From: Certhia americana
Taxonomy: Eukaryota; Chordata; Aves; Passeriformes; Certhiidae
Reading direction: 5' to 3'
Length of the DNA: 64,000 nucleotides
Assembly (NCBI GenBank): GCA_018697195.1
Contig: CM031878.1
Span: forward strand, 64,549,619 to 64,613,618
Shown: piece by piece, positions 1 to 11,699 of the stretch
How positions within the stretch are numbered: the stretch's first letter is position 1
How the letters are laid out: each line of letters begins with the position of its first letter
Notes under the pieces: model-generated
Database searches by the model: none
The model's input: the letters and a program-made list of their open reading frames with translations, nothing else
Told to the model about the DNA's origin: nothing
Made by a program: the position numbers and the translations under genes

Positions 1-340
1 CCACTCAACTTTAGAAATGTCTGCATAGCAGAAGAAAACCTGTGTTGGCTTTTATTTTTCATTATACCAGCATGAACGGGGGACTAGGGACCGGCTGGTG
101 TGGCTGTCTTGACTCTTTTTCCATTACAATAATCAGTCTTATTGACAAGGGTAAGCTACTTCAGACAACAGCAAAGCATCTGCCAAAAGATTCCTTCTAA
201 CAACAGTGCATTCTAACCAAAACAGTTTCATCCATTGCATTTGCCAAAGCTTTACAGCATGTGCTTAGCCAATTGCTAAAACCTATTTTCTGGTGCACTT
301 TCTTCTAGTGATCCCTTCTTAAATCGATCGCAGGAACAAT
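1..340 (-). repeat. 3' LTR (partial) of the minus-strand ERV
   Basis: Positions about 43-340 resemble about 6,680-6,950 in the same orientation, sharing GGCTTTTATTTTTC, the block with GGCTGGTGTGGCTGTCTT, and the block ending TTATTGACAAGG. On the minus strand the first block gives an AATAAA signal (51-56) with a TATAAT-like box just upstream. The first 33 bases also resemble 15595-15627. The U5 end is cut by the window edge. Confidence 0.7.
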
Positions 341-880
341 AGATATAGTTAATTATAAGCTGAATGAATATTTCTACTCTCTCTCTTGGCATTTTTTCTA
401 GGCCTTATTTGATATCATACCTAGCTCTGTTGTTTTCCTGACCTTGCTGATGATTGACTTTCTTGCATTTCTGAGATTTGCTTTCCCAGAGGTTCCTGAC
501 ATTTTAATGCCTTTCCTATTTCCCACAACTCCTCCCTCTCAGTTCAACCAAAAAAGAAACCTTCTTCACTTTGTCATTTATGAACTACCTTGTGTTACAT
601 AACTTTATGCTTGCTTTAAGCATTGCTATTTTACACCACAGCACTTGTAATGCTGTAAAACTCTCTTCTTTTCAACAGATATAAGTCAAATTGGGTAGTT
701 GTTCCTATTTGTTGTTCTAATAAGTCTTGTCTGTTCCAACGTCTTAATTCAAAGACTTCGTCTATGTCTACTCCTTCATCCACTATCTCTGTAAGATTTT
801 GAGAACTTTCTGTGATTTCATTCCCTACATCTCTCCTTCATATGGTAAAAACTTCTTTGATAGTTTTGTCCATCATTAGT
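341..880. other. U3/env-tail region without a recognisable gene
   Basis: AT-rich sequence between the 3' LTR core and the env TM remnant. By position it should be the env C-terminus, polypurine tract and distal U3 of the minus-strand ERV, but no motif can be read. Confidence 0.4.
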
Positions 881-1215
881 CGCACACGCTAGTGCATAGA
901 AGTATGCAAAGTGCTACTCCTAGTATCATCACTAACACAGCCAACACATATAAAGCCATTTTGCAAAAGTCCCCTTACCCAAGCTGCAAAGCTCCATCCT
1001 TTGAACAAACCATCTAACCATGAGTCACCATCTTCTTGAATCTGAGCTGGCAGATCTTTCCGCTTTGGTATGCTTTTATGCATAAATTCAGAATGATCGG
1101 AAATATTCATGCAACACAATCCTTCCAATTCTTCACAACTGTGTGTCCATGTGCCAGTACAAGAAAATCAGTTGCTGCTCTGTTTTGAAGGGTAGCATGT
1201 CTAATACTGCTGATG
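880..1215 (-). pseudogene. ERV env transmembrane subunit remnant
   Basis: The minus strand from 1128 to 889 encodes an ectodomain-like segment containing [16 protein letters not shown], with a CC pair, then SWLDGLFKGW. Just upstream, in another frame (about 1,150-1,210), is the heptad-type helix with [10 protein letters not shown] that normally precedes the CX6CC motif. This arrangement is that of alpha/gamma-type TM subunits. A frameshift separates the two parts, so no intact protein is made. Confidence 0.7.
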
Positions 1216-2100
1216 TCTGTCAACATATCACTGATAGCAATGGACGTGGCATTAGTTTCTTTACTCAGTCAACATCCAACTCAAATCTGCTTCAATGCCA
1301 TAGCAGAAGCAAGTTGGGGTAAAACCAAACCTGCTGAAACTCTTGTTGCAGCTTTCCAGGGCCTAAAATCACTCTTTAAGTTTTCCTCATATCGATAGGC
1401 AGATCTTTTCTTCTCTTTGTTTTTTCTTAATTACTTCTTTAGCACTAGGTGCTAACACAATAAGCTGTCCAATACTTCATGGAGCACCTTCAAGGCGTGA
1501 TGGAATGCCTTGCCAAGCCCTGTCTCCACAAATGAGCCCTTCTGGTAACTGTCATGGATATTGATCAGCCCTGGAAACTCCATCCCAACTATCTGAGTAA
1601 TTACGCCAAAACCTCAAGTTTCTGTAAGCCGGATAATTGGGAGTGACATAGTATTTCAGAGAATCATTGCCTAGCTAATTACTATCTGTAAAATGTAAAC
1701 CAGAAATCCATCATCAAAGAACCAAGAATCTCGAATTCTTGGAATTCAAAAGGTGCCTTAGGAAGCTCTTTGGTCCAAATGTTCCAATCAATTACAAGAT
1801 TGCTCCCATTTGCAATCTCACCTGGCTTACTATCAAGTTGTCTTTTAGTTAGAGAATCATAATGTATAGGTATCTGCTAATCTTTTACTGGTGCACCAAT
1901 TAGGTTGAAAAAGGCTTTTCTGGCTTCAAACCGGACAGACATGCTACCCAAGCCTTGGCTAAGGTGACACAAACCTTTGGGTTTGGTTGTTACACAGGCA
2001 AATCTGCAGTGCAAGAAGCAAGCAAAGCTAGCAAACACCAGTATAACAATCCATTTCACTCCATCCCTTTCATGAGCTATCTATTTGGCAAAAGAATTTC
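1216..2100 (-). pseudogene. ERV env surface-subunit remnant
   Basis: By position between integrase and TM this is the SU region. The minus-strand stretch 2059-1877 begins with MKWIVILVFASFACFLHC, a hydrophobic signal-peptide-like leader. The rest is fragmented by stops in all frames. Receptor-binding features cannot be recognised. Confidence 0.45.
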
Positions 2101-2559
2101 ACAGATGTGTAAACCACTCTTTTGCCAAAAGAGCTCTACAAAACCAACAATTCACACCTTTATCATTGACACAAAATCAGAGTTTGCAGGCTCTAATGGT
2201 GAACAAGGAACACTAGGTGTGACCCGTAATCTCTCTGTTTGGCTCACGTCTGTGTCCTTGCTTCTCCGGTCCTGGACTCATCAGTGTTCTCATGTGCAGT
2301 ACGGCTTGATGTTCTTTGCTGGAACCCACTGAACTCCTGCACCTGGAGAGACACAAGCATACCTTTACCCCAAGTTAACAGTCAAAAGGGACCTTCAATT
2401 TGTCCTGTATCAGAGGTTCTAATTAAAACAGGAGGATTTTCTTCCAATTTTGCCTGTGTCTTAATTGAAAAATGCCTAAAAATTGGTGGATCAGGCTCTG
2501 CAAAACAACTGTTCAAAACATTAAAAAAAAAAATTATCAAGTTTTGATCAGTCTCATTT

Positions 2560-3150
2560 ATGGCATCACCTCTACTCTCGCCTTCTGTTTGTCCAAAGTG
2601 GATTTTATTGTGTCCTGTGTTCTCTCAATAATTGCTTGACTTGTGGGAGAGTGAGGAATACCAAAGACGAGCAACCCAATCCATTAAAAATGTGGCCAGT
2701 TTTTCAAATACATATGTAGCATCACTGTCGGTTTTCACTTCTTGGGGGACACCCAGTGAAGCAAATGCTTGCATTTGCTGTTGACAGGCATGATTACCTG
2801 TTTCTCTTGTGTGAACAGAAGAGAAGACTACACCTGAGAACGTGTCCATTGAAACATGAATGGTTTTAAATTTCGTAAGGGGAGTGTACTTAGTGATGTC
2901 TGTTTGCCGTAACTGCAAACTCTGCAAACCTTGTGGATTGACAGCTCCTGAGGAAAAAGGGGTTGCATAAGCTGACAATCAGGGCAAGTAGTACTGATAG
3001 CTTTAGCTTGACTTTTGGAAATGTGAAACATCTGCAGAAGTGCGTCTGCGTTTTGGTGAAAAATGTCATGACTCAGTTTTGCTTGTTCCAAAAATATTTG
3101 GCAAAGTGTTTGAAACAACCATTGTGAGTTTATCTGCTCTTGCATTTCCT
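2560..3150 (-). pseudogene. ERV integrase remnant
   Basis: On the minus strand the HHCC zinc-binding domain is visible (LSHDIFHQNADALLQMF followed by TTCPDC). The catalytic core follows: the first Asp in HVSMDTFSG, the second in VKTDSDATY. The Glu-bearing helix (SPTSQAIIERTQ) is in a different frame after a frameshift near 2,655. The DDE residues are thus still recognisable but split by frameshifts and stops. Confidence 0.8.
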
Positions 3151-3520
3151 TTCACCAGAGATCCTGGAAGCGAGGAATGAGCCCTAATATGGCAGACAAA
3201 GTATTGATTAGTTCTGCGCTGCAAAACTGCATGAAGACGTGAAAGCAAATAATATAGGGTATATTATCAACATCCTTTAAAACTGATCCTTCTATTAACT
3301 TCATACCAACATCAGCAGAATCTGTGATTAAATTAAAAGGTTGTGGAAAGAGCTGAAAAGCCCTAACCACAGCAGCTAACTTGACAATCTGAGAAGAGCG
3401 TTCTACAATTTGAATGTCTGATTCCTAGGTTTTAGTGGTTTGCTTCAATCATGTGACTACTGATTTGTAGGTTTTGCCAGATCAGTCACTGAAGAGAGTC
3501 ATAGCATTCCAAGGTTATTC
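3150..3520 (-). pseudogene. ERV RNase H remnant
   Basis: The minus strand reads LFSD followed by a TGA in place of glycine, then SGKT, near 3,490. Next come VKLAAVVRAF, where the catalytic Glu position appears to be Lys, and LITDSAD with the third Asp. The end HIRAHSSLPG marks the RNase H-integrase junction. The stop and the apparent Glu loss make it inactive. Confidence 0.75.
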
Positions 3521-4850
3521 ACTTAACACTGGTTTTTCTCTAAAAACGCAATTTTGCTTGCAACAATTTGTGAGCTGGGTAATGAACAAAACAAACACAG
3601 AGAAATTTAACAATGCATATTGCAAGTCATCTGAATTTTGCAATGCCTAATGAAGATAGCCTTTCTTCAGGGGCAAACAGCTACCTGTAAAGTCTTGATG
3701 TGCCAAAGTTAACAATCTTGTTCTAGCTTTAATTACAATTTGTGCTGTCATCTCCATGCTTGGATAAAAATCTTTGGAGACCTGTAAGGAAGAAAAACCC
3801 ATATAATTATTCCATTATTAACAAAGGATCTCTCTCGGAAGGATCCCATTGAAAAATGGGACCATAAAGTTCTTTCTCTTAAAGCTGTAAAAAAGAAAGG
3901 CTTTTCTGGAGCACAATGATGATGAGCTTGTCTTCTTTGAAAAGCTTCTGTGACCTTCTCAAGGGCTGCATGAGCTTCGGGTGTTAAAGTTCTAGGGGAT
4001 GTGACATTGTAGTCTCCTCTTAATAAGTTGAAAAGTAGAGCTAGTTCATTGTTGGTCATTCTCAGAATCAGTCTGACCCAATTAATTTCTCATAGAAGTT
4101 GTTGTAAATCTTGCAAGTGTTGACACTGGTCTGAAGCTGCATCTTCTGTGGCGTAATTGTTTGTTCAGTTATCCTCCATCACAGATATTTCCACAGTGGG
4201 ACTCCTGGAATTTTGGATGTAGAAATTTCAAATCCGGCATTTTGAATTTCAGTAACCGCACTATCCCGAGTTCCTTCTGTTTCTGTTTGTGTTGGTGCTA
4301 AAACGAGCAAGTCATACATGTAGTGCAAAATCATAGATTGACAAACTGGAGACAGAGCCTGTGCCACAAAATACTGGCAAATTGTAGGAGAGTTCTTCAT
4401 TCCTTGAGGCAATGATTTCCAGTGATACCTCTGCAGTGGTTCACTTCCACTGATAGCTGGAACCAAAGAAACAAACCTTGGGGCATCTTCTGGATGAAGC
4501 GCTGTGTTGAAAACCCAGTCCTTTCAATCGATAATGATAGGCCAGTCTCCTGGAATCATTGACAGAGAGGAAAGTCCAGACTGCAGGGTTCCCATGTCTT
4601 AAATCACTTCATTGATCTTCCTCAAGTCATAAAGCAATCTCCAGGAGTCAGAGATCTTCTTGTGGATGACAAATATAGGTGAGGTCCAGGGACTACTCAT
4701 ACATACGATGAGTGATCTTCTTGTAATTGCTCCTTTATCACATTTTTAAGGACACTTAAGCTTTTTCTCTGATAAGGCTATTGATCAATCCAAACAGGAT
4801 TATCAGGTTTCCATGTTGGCTTTGGAGTGCTGGGTTTCAACAGGATCCCT
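3520..4850 (-). pseudogene. ERV reverse transcriptase remnant
   Basis: The minus strand encodes RT segments in order: PTWKPDNPVWIDQ, SPWTSPIFVIHKK, LLYDLRKINEV, then YHWKSLPQGMKNSPTICQYF and the catalytic box. The box reads YMYD instead of YMDD, so one catalytic Asp is lost. The connection domain follows at 4,059-3,748 (NNELALLFNLLRGDYN, AFQRRQAHHH). Several stops and shifts interrupt it. Confidence 0.85.
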
Positions 4851-5240
4851 ATTACAGACCCACTTCTAATTTTGCTCCCCACTGGGACAGTACATCTCTC
4901 CCCCATAAGCTGAGAGACTTTTGAACAAGGAAGGGACGCACTATTGCGGTCTGTCCTTCAGGACCTGTAAGAGTAATCATGGATCCGCTTTGCAGACACC
5001 AGTAGCACCTCTGACCCTTAGGGCCCTATGTGCTACCAATTTCCACTCACCGCCAAAACATGCCAGAAATTACAGTCACTTCGCACCAGTGTCTGGCATT
5101 GCCATGACAAAAAACTGCCAGGGTGAGGTCAGGCCACAAGTCAGCGCTGGTATGGTTACGACCACGTGTTCCACCCAAAAGAATCAGAACGGATTAATGT
5201 TCCCAAAAGGAAGAGTCCCTGAAAATGAAATCTCTTGAAA
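4850..5240 (-). pseudogene. ERV protease C-terminal remnant
   Basis: The minus strand near 4,985-4,865 reads GPEGQTAIVRPFLVQKSLSL then LWGRDVLSQWGA, the C-terminal end of a retroviral protease just before RT. The DTGA active-site part is not seen. Further toward 5,240 nothing recognisable remains. Confidence 0.6.
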
Positions 5241-5339
5241 GTGTTCTGCTTGGGTGTACTCATAGTAAACAAATGTAAATACTATAGGTATATTTGGTAA
5301 TTAACATACGAATGTTAAATCAGAGCTAACACTACTACT

Positions 5340-6140
5340 GCCGGCAGAGACGAAACAAGCCTTGGAAACCGTGAAACCTAGCCAGCACTGCGGTAAGTGG
5401 TGGTGAACCCAGCGCCGGCTGCGTAGGATCTCGGAAAAATCATATCTCAGAGGAGGCCGAGAGACAAACCAAGCTTTTCAAGGTGCCGGTTTTACAGTGA
5501 CAGAGAGAAGGGGACCAGGTGCCGCGCTCAGCCTCCGCGACTGTCCGCCAGGCAGCCCGGTCCCTGGCTCCAGAGCCACCATCCGACTGGCACAGACCCC
5601 GGCTCCGCCACAGACCTCGACTCACCACAGACCCCCGCAGCCGCGGTTACAAAACGAGTCCTGGCGTGGCGCTCCTCGCTCCCGGGTCCAGAGGCGAATC
5701 AGGTCGCTGTCCGCTTCACACATCCAGGCTGCCGCGTCGTCCCCCCGAATTGGTTGGTCGCGTCCAGACCGGGCCTGCCCACTTTCCCTCATGTGAGGCC
5801 CCTCCGCCGTGTCTCCCGTGGAACGGCCCCGCAGCCCCCCCTGTCACAGTTCCGCCGCCTCCTCGGCGCCGCCCCGCCGCATGGGCCCAGCACCACGGCA
5901 CTATTGCTACTGCGGCGACAGCCCCACCCCTTCACACGGCGGTGACACGGGTGACCCCCAACGAGGTCCCACGGCTGCTGGAGCGCGCAGAGGGACTCAG
6001 AGGGGGCTGTGTCACAAGCAACAATGACCGTTTCGCTTATCCACCGCTCCAAAAGCGAGGAGATAATATCGGTATGAAGTATCTCGATCTCAGCTCCTTC
6101 GCAGCAAGAGGTGTGGGACCGCTTTGGTAGGGTTTGTGCT
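5340..6140. other. GC-rich segment in the place of gag
   Basis: A CpG-rich block stands out against AT-rich surroundings. It has open frames on both strands (203 codons on plus at 5519-6130) but low-complexity Pro/Arg/Ala composition and no matrix, capsid or zinc-knuckle motif. It could be an ERV leader, a captured promoter CpG island or an unrelated insertion. At 6,182-6,187 an AATAAA follows on the plus strand. Confidence 0.4.
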
Positions 6141-6559
6141 AGTCGATTTGGGGTCCGGAGTTCTGTCTGGACCCAGGAGAAATAAAAATTTCATTTGTTT
6201 AAGAATCTCCTCTTAAGTGCCTGCTTCCCTGGGAGTAATTTTGGCCGTACTCTCCTGGCTCTTAAAAGAAAAGCAGTTGGGCATTCCTCCAGTTGACCTG
6301 ATCCCCAAAATCTAAGTCAAAGCAGGATTTGAGTCCTATATATTTTTGGAAAGTTTGTTTTCGCCCAAGTAACAGTTTTTTGTCTTTTTCGTTCATTTTT
6401 CTATTTCCTGTTTTGATTTGTCTTTTAAACGGTGTCTCCAGCCTTTGAAGATGTCCCAATTCGAGTTTTTACGATAATGTCCCCATTATTAGGCATTCCC
6501 AGAAAAGCCCGTTTCTCATGTCTCCTGCGCATTTTCAAGTCTGCAGCGAATGCGGGGAC

Positions 6560-7035
6560 ATTCATGTCTTCTCTTGTTTTTTAAGAGCCATTTCTTTTCT
6601 GAGGCACCGACCAAGAGAAGCATTCTGGACCGCAAAGGATTCTAGAACAAACCCATCGCACATGTGAGCCACCATTTTGTTGTTGGCTTTTATTTTTCTC
6701 TATACAAGCATGAACAACAGGGGAGGCTGGTGTGGCTGTCTTAAGCTCTTTAATTCCATTACAAGTAATCCGGTTTATTGACAAGGTGTAAGCATCCTTC
6801 CCACAGCAAATCAGCTTCCAAAGATTTCCTTGTTACAGTGCAGTTAAAACTTTCATCCAATTGCATTTGCCAAGGATTTACAAGGCAGTTGCTCTACCAA
6901 TGTTAAAAGGTAGTGATGCTTTCTTATAATGATCTTGAGGAGGAAAGCCTCAGTACAGTTTTATTTCTTTTCTGAAGGTTGAGTCTCCTCTGCATTTCCA
7001 TGCTCATGAGTACAAGAGCCATGCCCGTTCAACCG
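6560..7035 (-). repeat. 5' LTR of the minus-strand ERV
   Basis: This shares the R/U3 block with the window's first 340 bases (minus-strand AATAAA at 6689-6694). Its distal U3 (about 6,938-7,030) resembles 15,787-15,885, both containing GCCTCAGTACAGTTT and CCATGCTCATG. Exact TG/CA ends and the primer-binding site could not be fixed by eye. Confidence 0.6.
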
Positions 7036-8659
7036 GATCATCGTGTCACACCTTGTCCCCGCTGCTCGCAGTGTCTTTACAGAACCGTGTCCAAACATCC
7101 ATGGGGTATCACCATGCCCTGGTAGGAACCTCGTTATCTCGCTCTCCAGCCTTTTCCTCCTTTTTCCTTCCTTTGCTTCCGGTCTTTCTAGCATACTCTC
7201 TTTGGGGCTTTTCTTTGTCGCTTACCAAGAAATTGAGTTCACAGGTGTCATAACGCTTCTTGGTTTGAATCTAATTTCATTGAGGCATGTGATTATTTTC
7301 CCCTCCTCCCAGTCTCACTCTGGAAGATCCCTCTGGCATGGGAGGTCTTTGGTGTCAAAGTGGGATGGACCAAGACCATTGCAGCCAAAGAGGAAGCATA
7401 TCAAAAACCGACTCAATCCCCCCAAACAAGAACAACAACACAAATGCACCAGCTGGTTTGATGAAGTGCTATTCACTGATAATAGCAGGGGTAAGGTCCT
7501 TCACTGGCTCCTTAAGAACAATCCTTAAATATTTTCTCATAATAAACAAAAATGGACTATGTCTGGGGCTAAAATTCCCTATTGACATTCACTATTGATT
7601 CCTCTCTGAGAGGAGTCTAAGACAAAGGGTTCCTTTTCTGCATCCATTTTCAGAGGGGGGGGTTGAAGAGCTTCTCCTTACAAACGATTGTTCCCTGAAG
7701 CTCCCATTCTGCCCTGCCAACAGGCTGTGCAAGTCGACACTGCTTTGTCTCATGTGGTACTAAATGTATTTGATTTTCAACTCCTGGCAGGATCCTTATT
7801 CCAAGCAGTCCCCATGTTGCAGCTGTATAGTCTCCTATTGGATTGCCCAATAGCCCAGAGAAAGTCCTCACACTTCATTCAGGCCCATGACTGTTTGGAG
7901 ACTAAATGTTAGCATTTACAGCTAAACATCTTCAAGGACTTTGCCTCTTAGAGCCACAACTGTAGAAAAGATAGACTACCCCCCAGACCCAAGGCCCTGA
8001 ACAAGCCTTAGCACCTCTGGTATGTCCCATGTTGGCCCCAGGGCTATCAGCTGCCAGCTTGCACAGACCCTCACACCAGATGTGGGGAGGGGGTGAAAGG
8101 AGAGGGTTCTGGGTACATAGGAAATTGCTTTTGAACTCTGTGTCTGCAAATTCCTGCTGTGAGTGGGAACAGCCCTCAAGATTGCTTCTGGAGAATACTG
8201 AGTGAAAGAGATTTGCCTTTGATCATTTGCATGGTTGCCTAATACCAGTCTTTACTCTTACTCTTTCTTTGGCTTGTGAGTTCAGGGTGTGATGGTTTGC
8301 TGGTTGGTTGGCTGTTAGCTGGTTGGTTGTGGGGGGTGTGTTTATAAATGACTTTTGGAGTACCACATACCATGGTCTTACAGTGTCCACCAAAACACTT
8401 CTTTGATAATTTTAGTTACAATTCTTACAATAAAAGGAAATGCTACCTATGACTTCTTCAAATGACAGATGTGAAGCCAGACTATGTTAGATTTAGAAAC
8501 ATGGAAGCTCATCTTCCACTGTGTTACTCAGACTTCCTGAAGCTGACAAGAACCCACAATAAATGATACTTTGGAAGATACTGAAATTTTAAGTAATATT
8601 TAGAGCTATTAGGAAGCGGGTTGATAGGAAGGTACGGCAGATGACACTGGAAGATCTAA

Positions 8660-8692
8660 TACTCTCTCAGTACTCTCTCAGTACTCTCTCAC
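8660..8692 (+). repeat. Three-copy 11-bp tandem repeat
   Basis: TACTCTCTCAG occurs twice, followed by TACTCTCTCAC: three head-to-tail 11-mers. Confidence 0.85.
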
Positions 8693-10954
8693 CAGAATCT
8701 CTTAGATACTCCATATGTGGAAGATGCGATCGCCAAAATTAACTTTACTCATTGGGAGATAGTGGCCATTACATTCTAATTCTCCATATTGTATTCTGAT
8801 TTTAAAGAGTTGTACAAAACTCCACAATAAAATCATAAAGTACCATTAACTAAATAAAGCAACTGGAAGACCCAGTTGAGACAGCAGTGATTGCTGACTC
8901 CCATTGCTGGTCTCTGTAGGCTATGCACCATCACAACCCTGAGGGATTTCAGCCTCTGGGAAGACGGGCCAGCTGAAAAAATGGTTGAGATCAGCTGAAG
9001 CCCATTGCTGACTTACACATTCTGTTCTAGTTGTCCAGACTTTATGCTCTGCATTCGGCTGAGTCACACATTCAGTCCCCCTGTGTTGGGCTGGATAATT
9101 AGGGAGGAGACAATTATTCTAATTTAATGAACTCAAAGAAAATAATTTACACTGCTGATCTACTCCACAGTGGGAGCGAGTTGACTACAACTACACAGGA
9201 AATCTGATTGTATGGAGTAATACAAACAATATATTGTGCAATACAATGCAGACCTAAGTTAGACAAAACCTTTCATGGGAAATAAAGTTGACTTTCCGGT
9301 GCCTATTGTTCCAAGATAAAATGGAGGAATTTTTTTGCAACAGCTGTGTTGTCGCAGCCCTCATTTTTCCCTGAGCTTGAAGAGCATCTCTTGAGCGTGT
9401 CACTCATCGAGCCTAGCACATTGACTGAGAGTGGCAAATACAGCTAAGGCCAGCAGAGTTTTCAGTCAAATAGGGAGGAGCTGTACATTTTGTTTTCCTT
9501 AAGCACCAACCCAATTAATTTGTTTCGCTTCTGCCCAGCATGAGCCCCTGTTCCCTCCACAACTTTGCCAACATCTGGAGCTGGCTCTATCATGTGTCGT
9601 GGCTCTGTAAAAATAAAACCCCAAAGACACAAACACTTGATGAAGGTGTTAATATCCCTTGATAAGTTGAGATGTGTTCTGCCAATCCTGTATTTCTATT
9701 CCTTCCCATCACTTACCCTGCGTCCATCACCCTTTCCGTTGGGGACCACTTCCGCTGCTCCCAGAAGAACTTGCACACGAACCACATGCAAGTGAGGGGC
9801 CTTTGGTGCAATTGGGACCCCCAAAACAGCAAACCAGTATAGAACAAAGGAGTAAAAACTCTAACTGTAACCCAGCAAAACCGCAGATAATCATATACCA
9901 TCCACTAGAGCTGGCTTCCGTCCTGTCACCATAACTTGGACAGCACTCAGTCTCAATGACAACCTAGACCATGAGCCAACAAAGGTCTTGGCAGGGACTC
10001 TGGAGAGCATGGAAGCCCCAGCTCTGCCAAGAGACAAAGCTGTGCACCTCCTCTTCAGCACACCGTCCAGCAGGAGCAGCAGTGGCGTGTCTGACGCCTC
10101 AGGCTCCCAACCCAGAGCTGTCCTTAGCAAAGGTCTTTTCAGAAGAGCTAGTCTCCTGGCCCATTTCTTATAGCGCTACCTGCGTGCCTTGATCCTAGAT
10201 TTTCTTCTGAAATTCCAGGGGACAAATGAGAAAAAAAATCCCAGCGTTGTGACCTGAAAGGTTTGCGCTCCCTTTAGTGTGGAGAAGAAAAGTGCCTTAG
10301 GTTTGAAAAGGGCATGAAAAGGATTCAGGTAATTAGAGGTAACCTGAGTCAAAAGCCAGCTCGTTGAGCTCAAATCAGTTCTAGTTCCAGAATTCTGCCA
10401 AAGGGAGGGAGTGATGTGCGTTCTAGAAGTCCTCCAAAGGCCAGGGTGGGGTGTGCCATGGTACAGAGTGAATCCTACAACACCTTACAGCAATTACCCC
10501 AAGAGGGCCCCCCGAAAAAAATTCTGGCAGCACTTTGAATGACTGGATGTACAAGGGAGAATTAGGGAAGAAACCTTTCAAGTGGCTGGAAAAGCCAAAG
10601 GAAAAAGTTATGTTCAGAGCGAGCAGCATGTGGAGGAAGAGATGCCTTATTCTATTGTCATGACCTCAAATTCTGCCAGAGGATTTCTTGCTCACAAATA
10701 AAACTTATTAAGCTCCAGCTTGTGAATGAGGAGTGTCTGTCAGACAGAAACATATCATTAGCTCTCGGAATTATATAATTTTTTTTTTTTTTTTCTGTTT
10801 TCTGTGCTGGCCAGCTGGTTTTCTTTTCTGTCTGAGAATGTAAAGTTAGTTTTGCTTTCACCAGCCCGAGGTCTTGAAGGAGAGGGCTGTGAGGCTTTCT
10901 TGTTCCTTTCTTCATAGTTTATTTTCTTATCATTTCAAATACCAAAGCTAACTA

Positions 10955-11097
10955 CAAAATGCACAATACCCAATGCCTACTACAAAGAGCAAAAAGCTTA
11001 ATGTTCAAATGCCTAATGTCAAATGTGAAAATGTGAAATGTCTAATGTTCCCTACAAAGTGCAAAAGGCTTATGTCTAATGTCAAATGTCTAATGAT
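10955..11097 (+). repeat. Imperfect tandem repeat of CAAATGTCTAATG-type units
   Basis: Two longer copies of about 65-70 bp begin with CTACAAAG.GCAAAA.GCTTA. Inside them, short words of the type AATGTCTAATG and TCAAATG recur many times. Degenerate tandem array of unknown class. Confidence 0.7.
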
Positions 11098-11699
11098 CCC
11101 ACCCTCAGGGTGGCATGAATATTTAGACTACATTCTACGTAAACAGTATTTGTAATTCTTCACCAATAACTATTATCTATGTTAGAAGGTTAGACTCTAT
11201 TCTAAGCCAACTATAATGCGCCACCTCACAACAGAAGATGGAGGCAAGGAAGAAGAAGGAAGAAACCCAAAAACCAGCCATGTGCTTCCTCCATCTTGTC
11301 ATCACTTGCTTACCATCCTAAAAACCCCATATATCTCAAATTCTCACCCTGTGATAAAACTACACACTATTCTACTATTTAATACAGACTCTTGAAAACC
11401 CTGCTTCATTCTAGAGCCTCAAAGCCCTTTTTCCATGAACAAAGGTTAAAAACACTGTTTCAGAGATTCTAAAAATCTCTCAAACATGCAAAGAGAAATT
11501 CCTCATATTTCCAGACTCTGACAATTAGCTAGCAACTCCTCCTTTCTCTTCAACCTTCCTGAGAGTTCTGTACCGTGATTTAGTTGGGTCCTTCCTGCTG
11601 AGCCAACAGGTACTAAAGCTGAAATCCAAAAATAAAATAGCTGTTCCTCCCACCTCAGTTTGTTCATGTATCGTTTGAATCTTCATTGTTTTTCTTAAG

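Larger units (their letters stand above)
1..7035 (-). mobile_element. Decayed minus-strand ERV (beta/alpha-like pol, alpha-like TM), gag missing
   Basis: LTR-like repeats in the same orientation lie at 1-340 and about 6,560-7,035. On the minus strand between them, in the proper order, are the end of protease (about 5,000-4,850), RT (4,850-3,520), RNase H (3,520-3,150), integrase (3,150-2,560) and env (about 2,070-880). Many stops and frameshifts show it is old and not functional. No gag signature is found; the space where gag should be is about 1.5 kb and mostly a GC-rich segment without gag motifs. The left end may continue outside the window. Confidence 0.8.
7036..11690. other. Intergenic, no gene recognised
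   Basis: Mostly AT-rich DNA with short open frames lacking family signatures. It contains a three-unit 11-bp repeat (8660-8692) and a tandem-repeat patch (10,955-11,097). The stretch 11,100-11,400 has the look of an old LTR but without defining ends. Confidence 0.5.

Noticed and set aside
5440..6130. 203-codon plus-strand frame and its antisense frames
   Set aside because: CpG-rich low-complexity composition, open in several frames at once. No retroviral or cellular motif.
7043..7528. 161-codon plus-strand frame
   Set aside because: It begins inside the ERV LTR antisense, has no motif, and overlaps another open frame. Likely chance.
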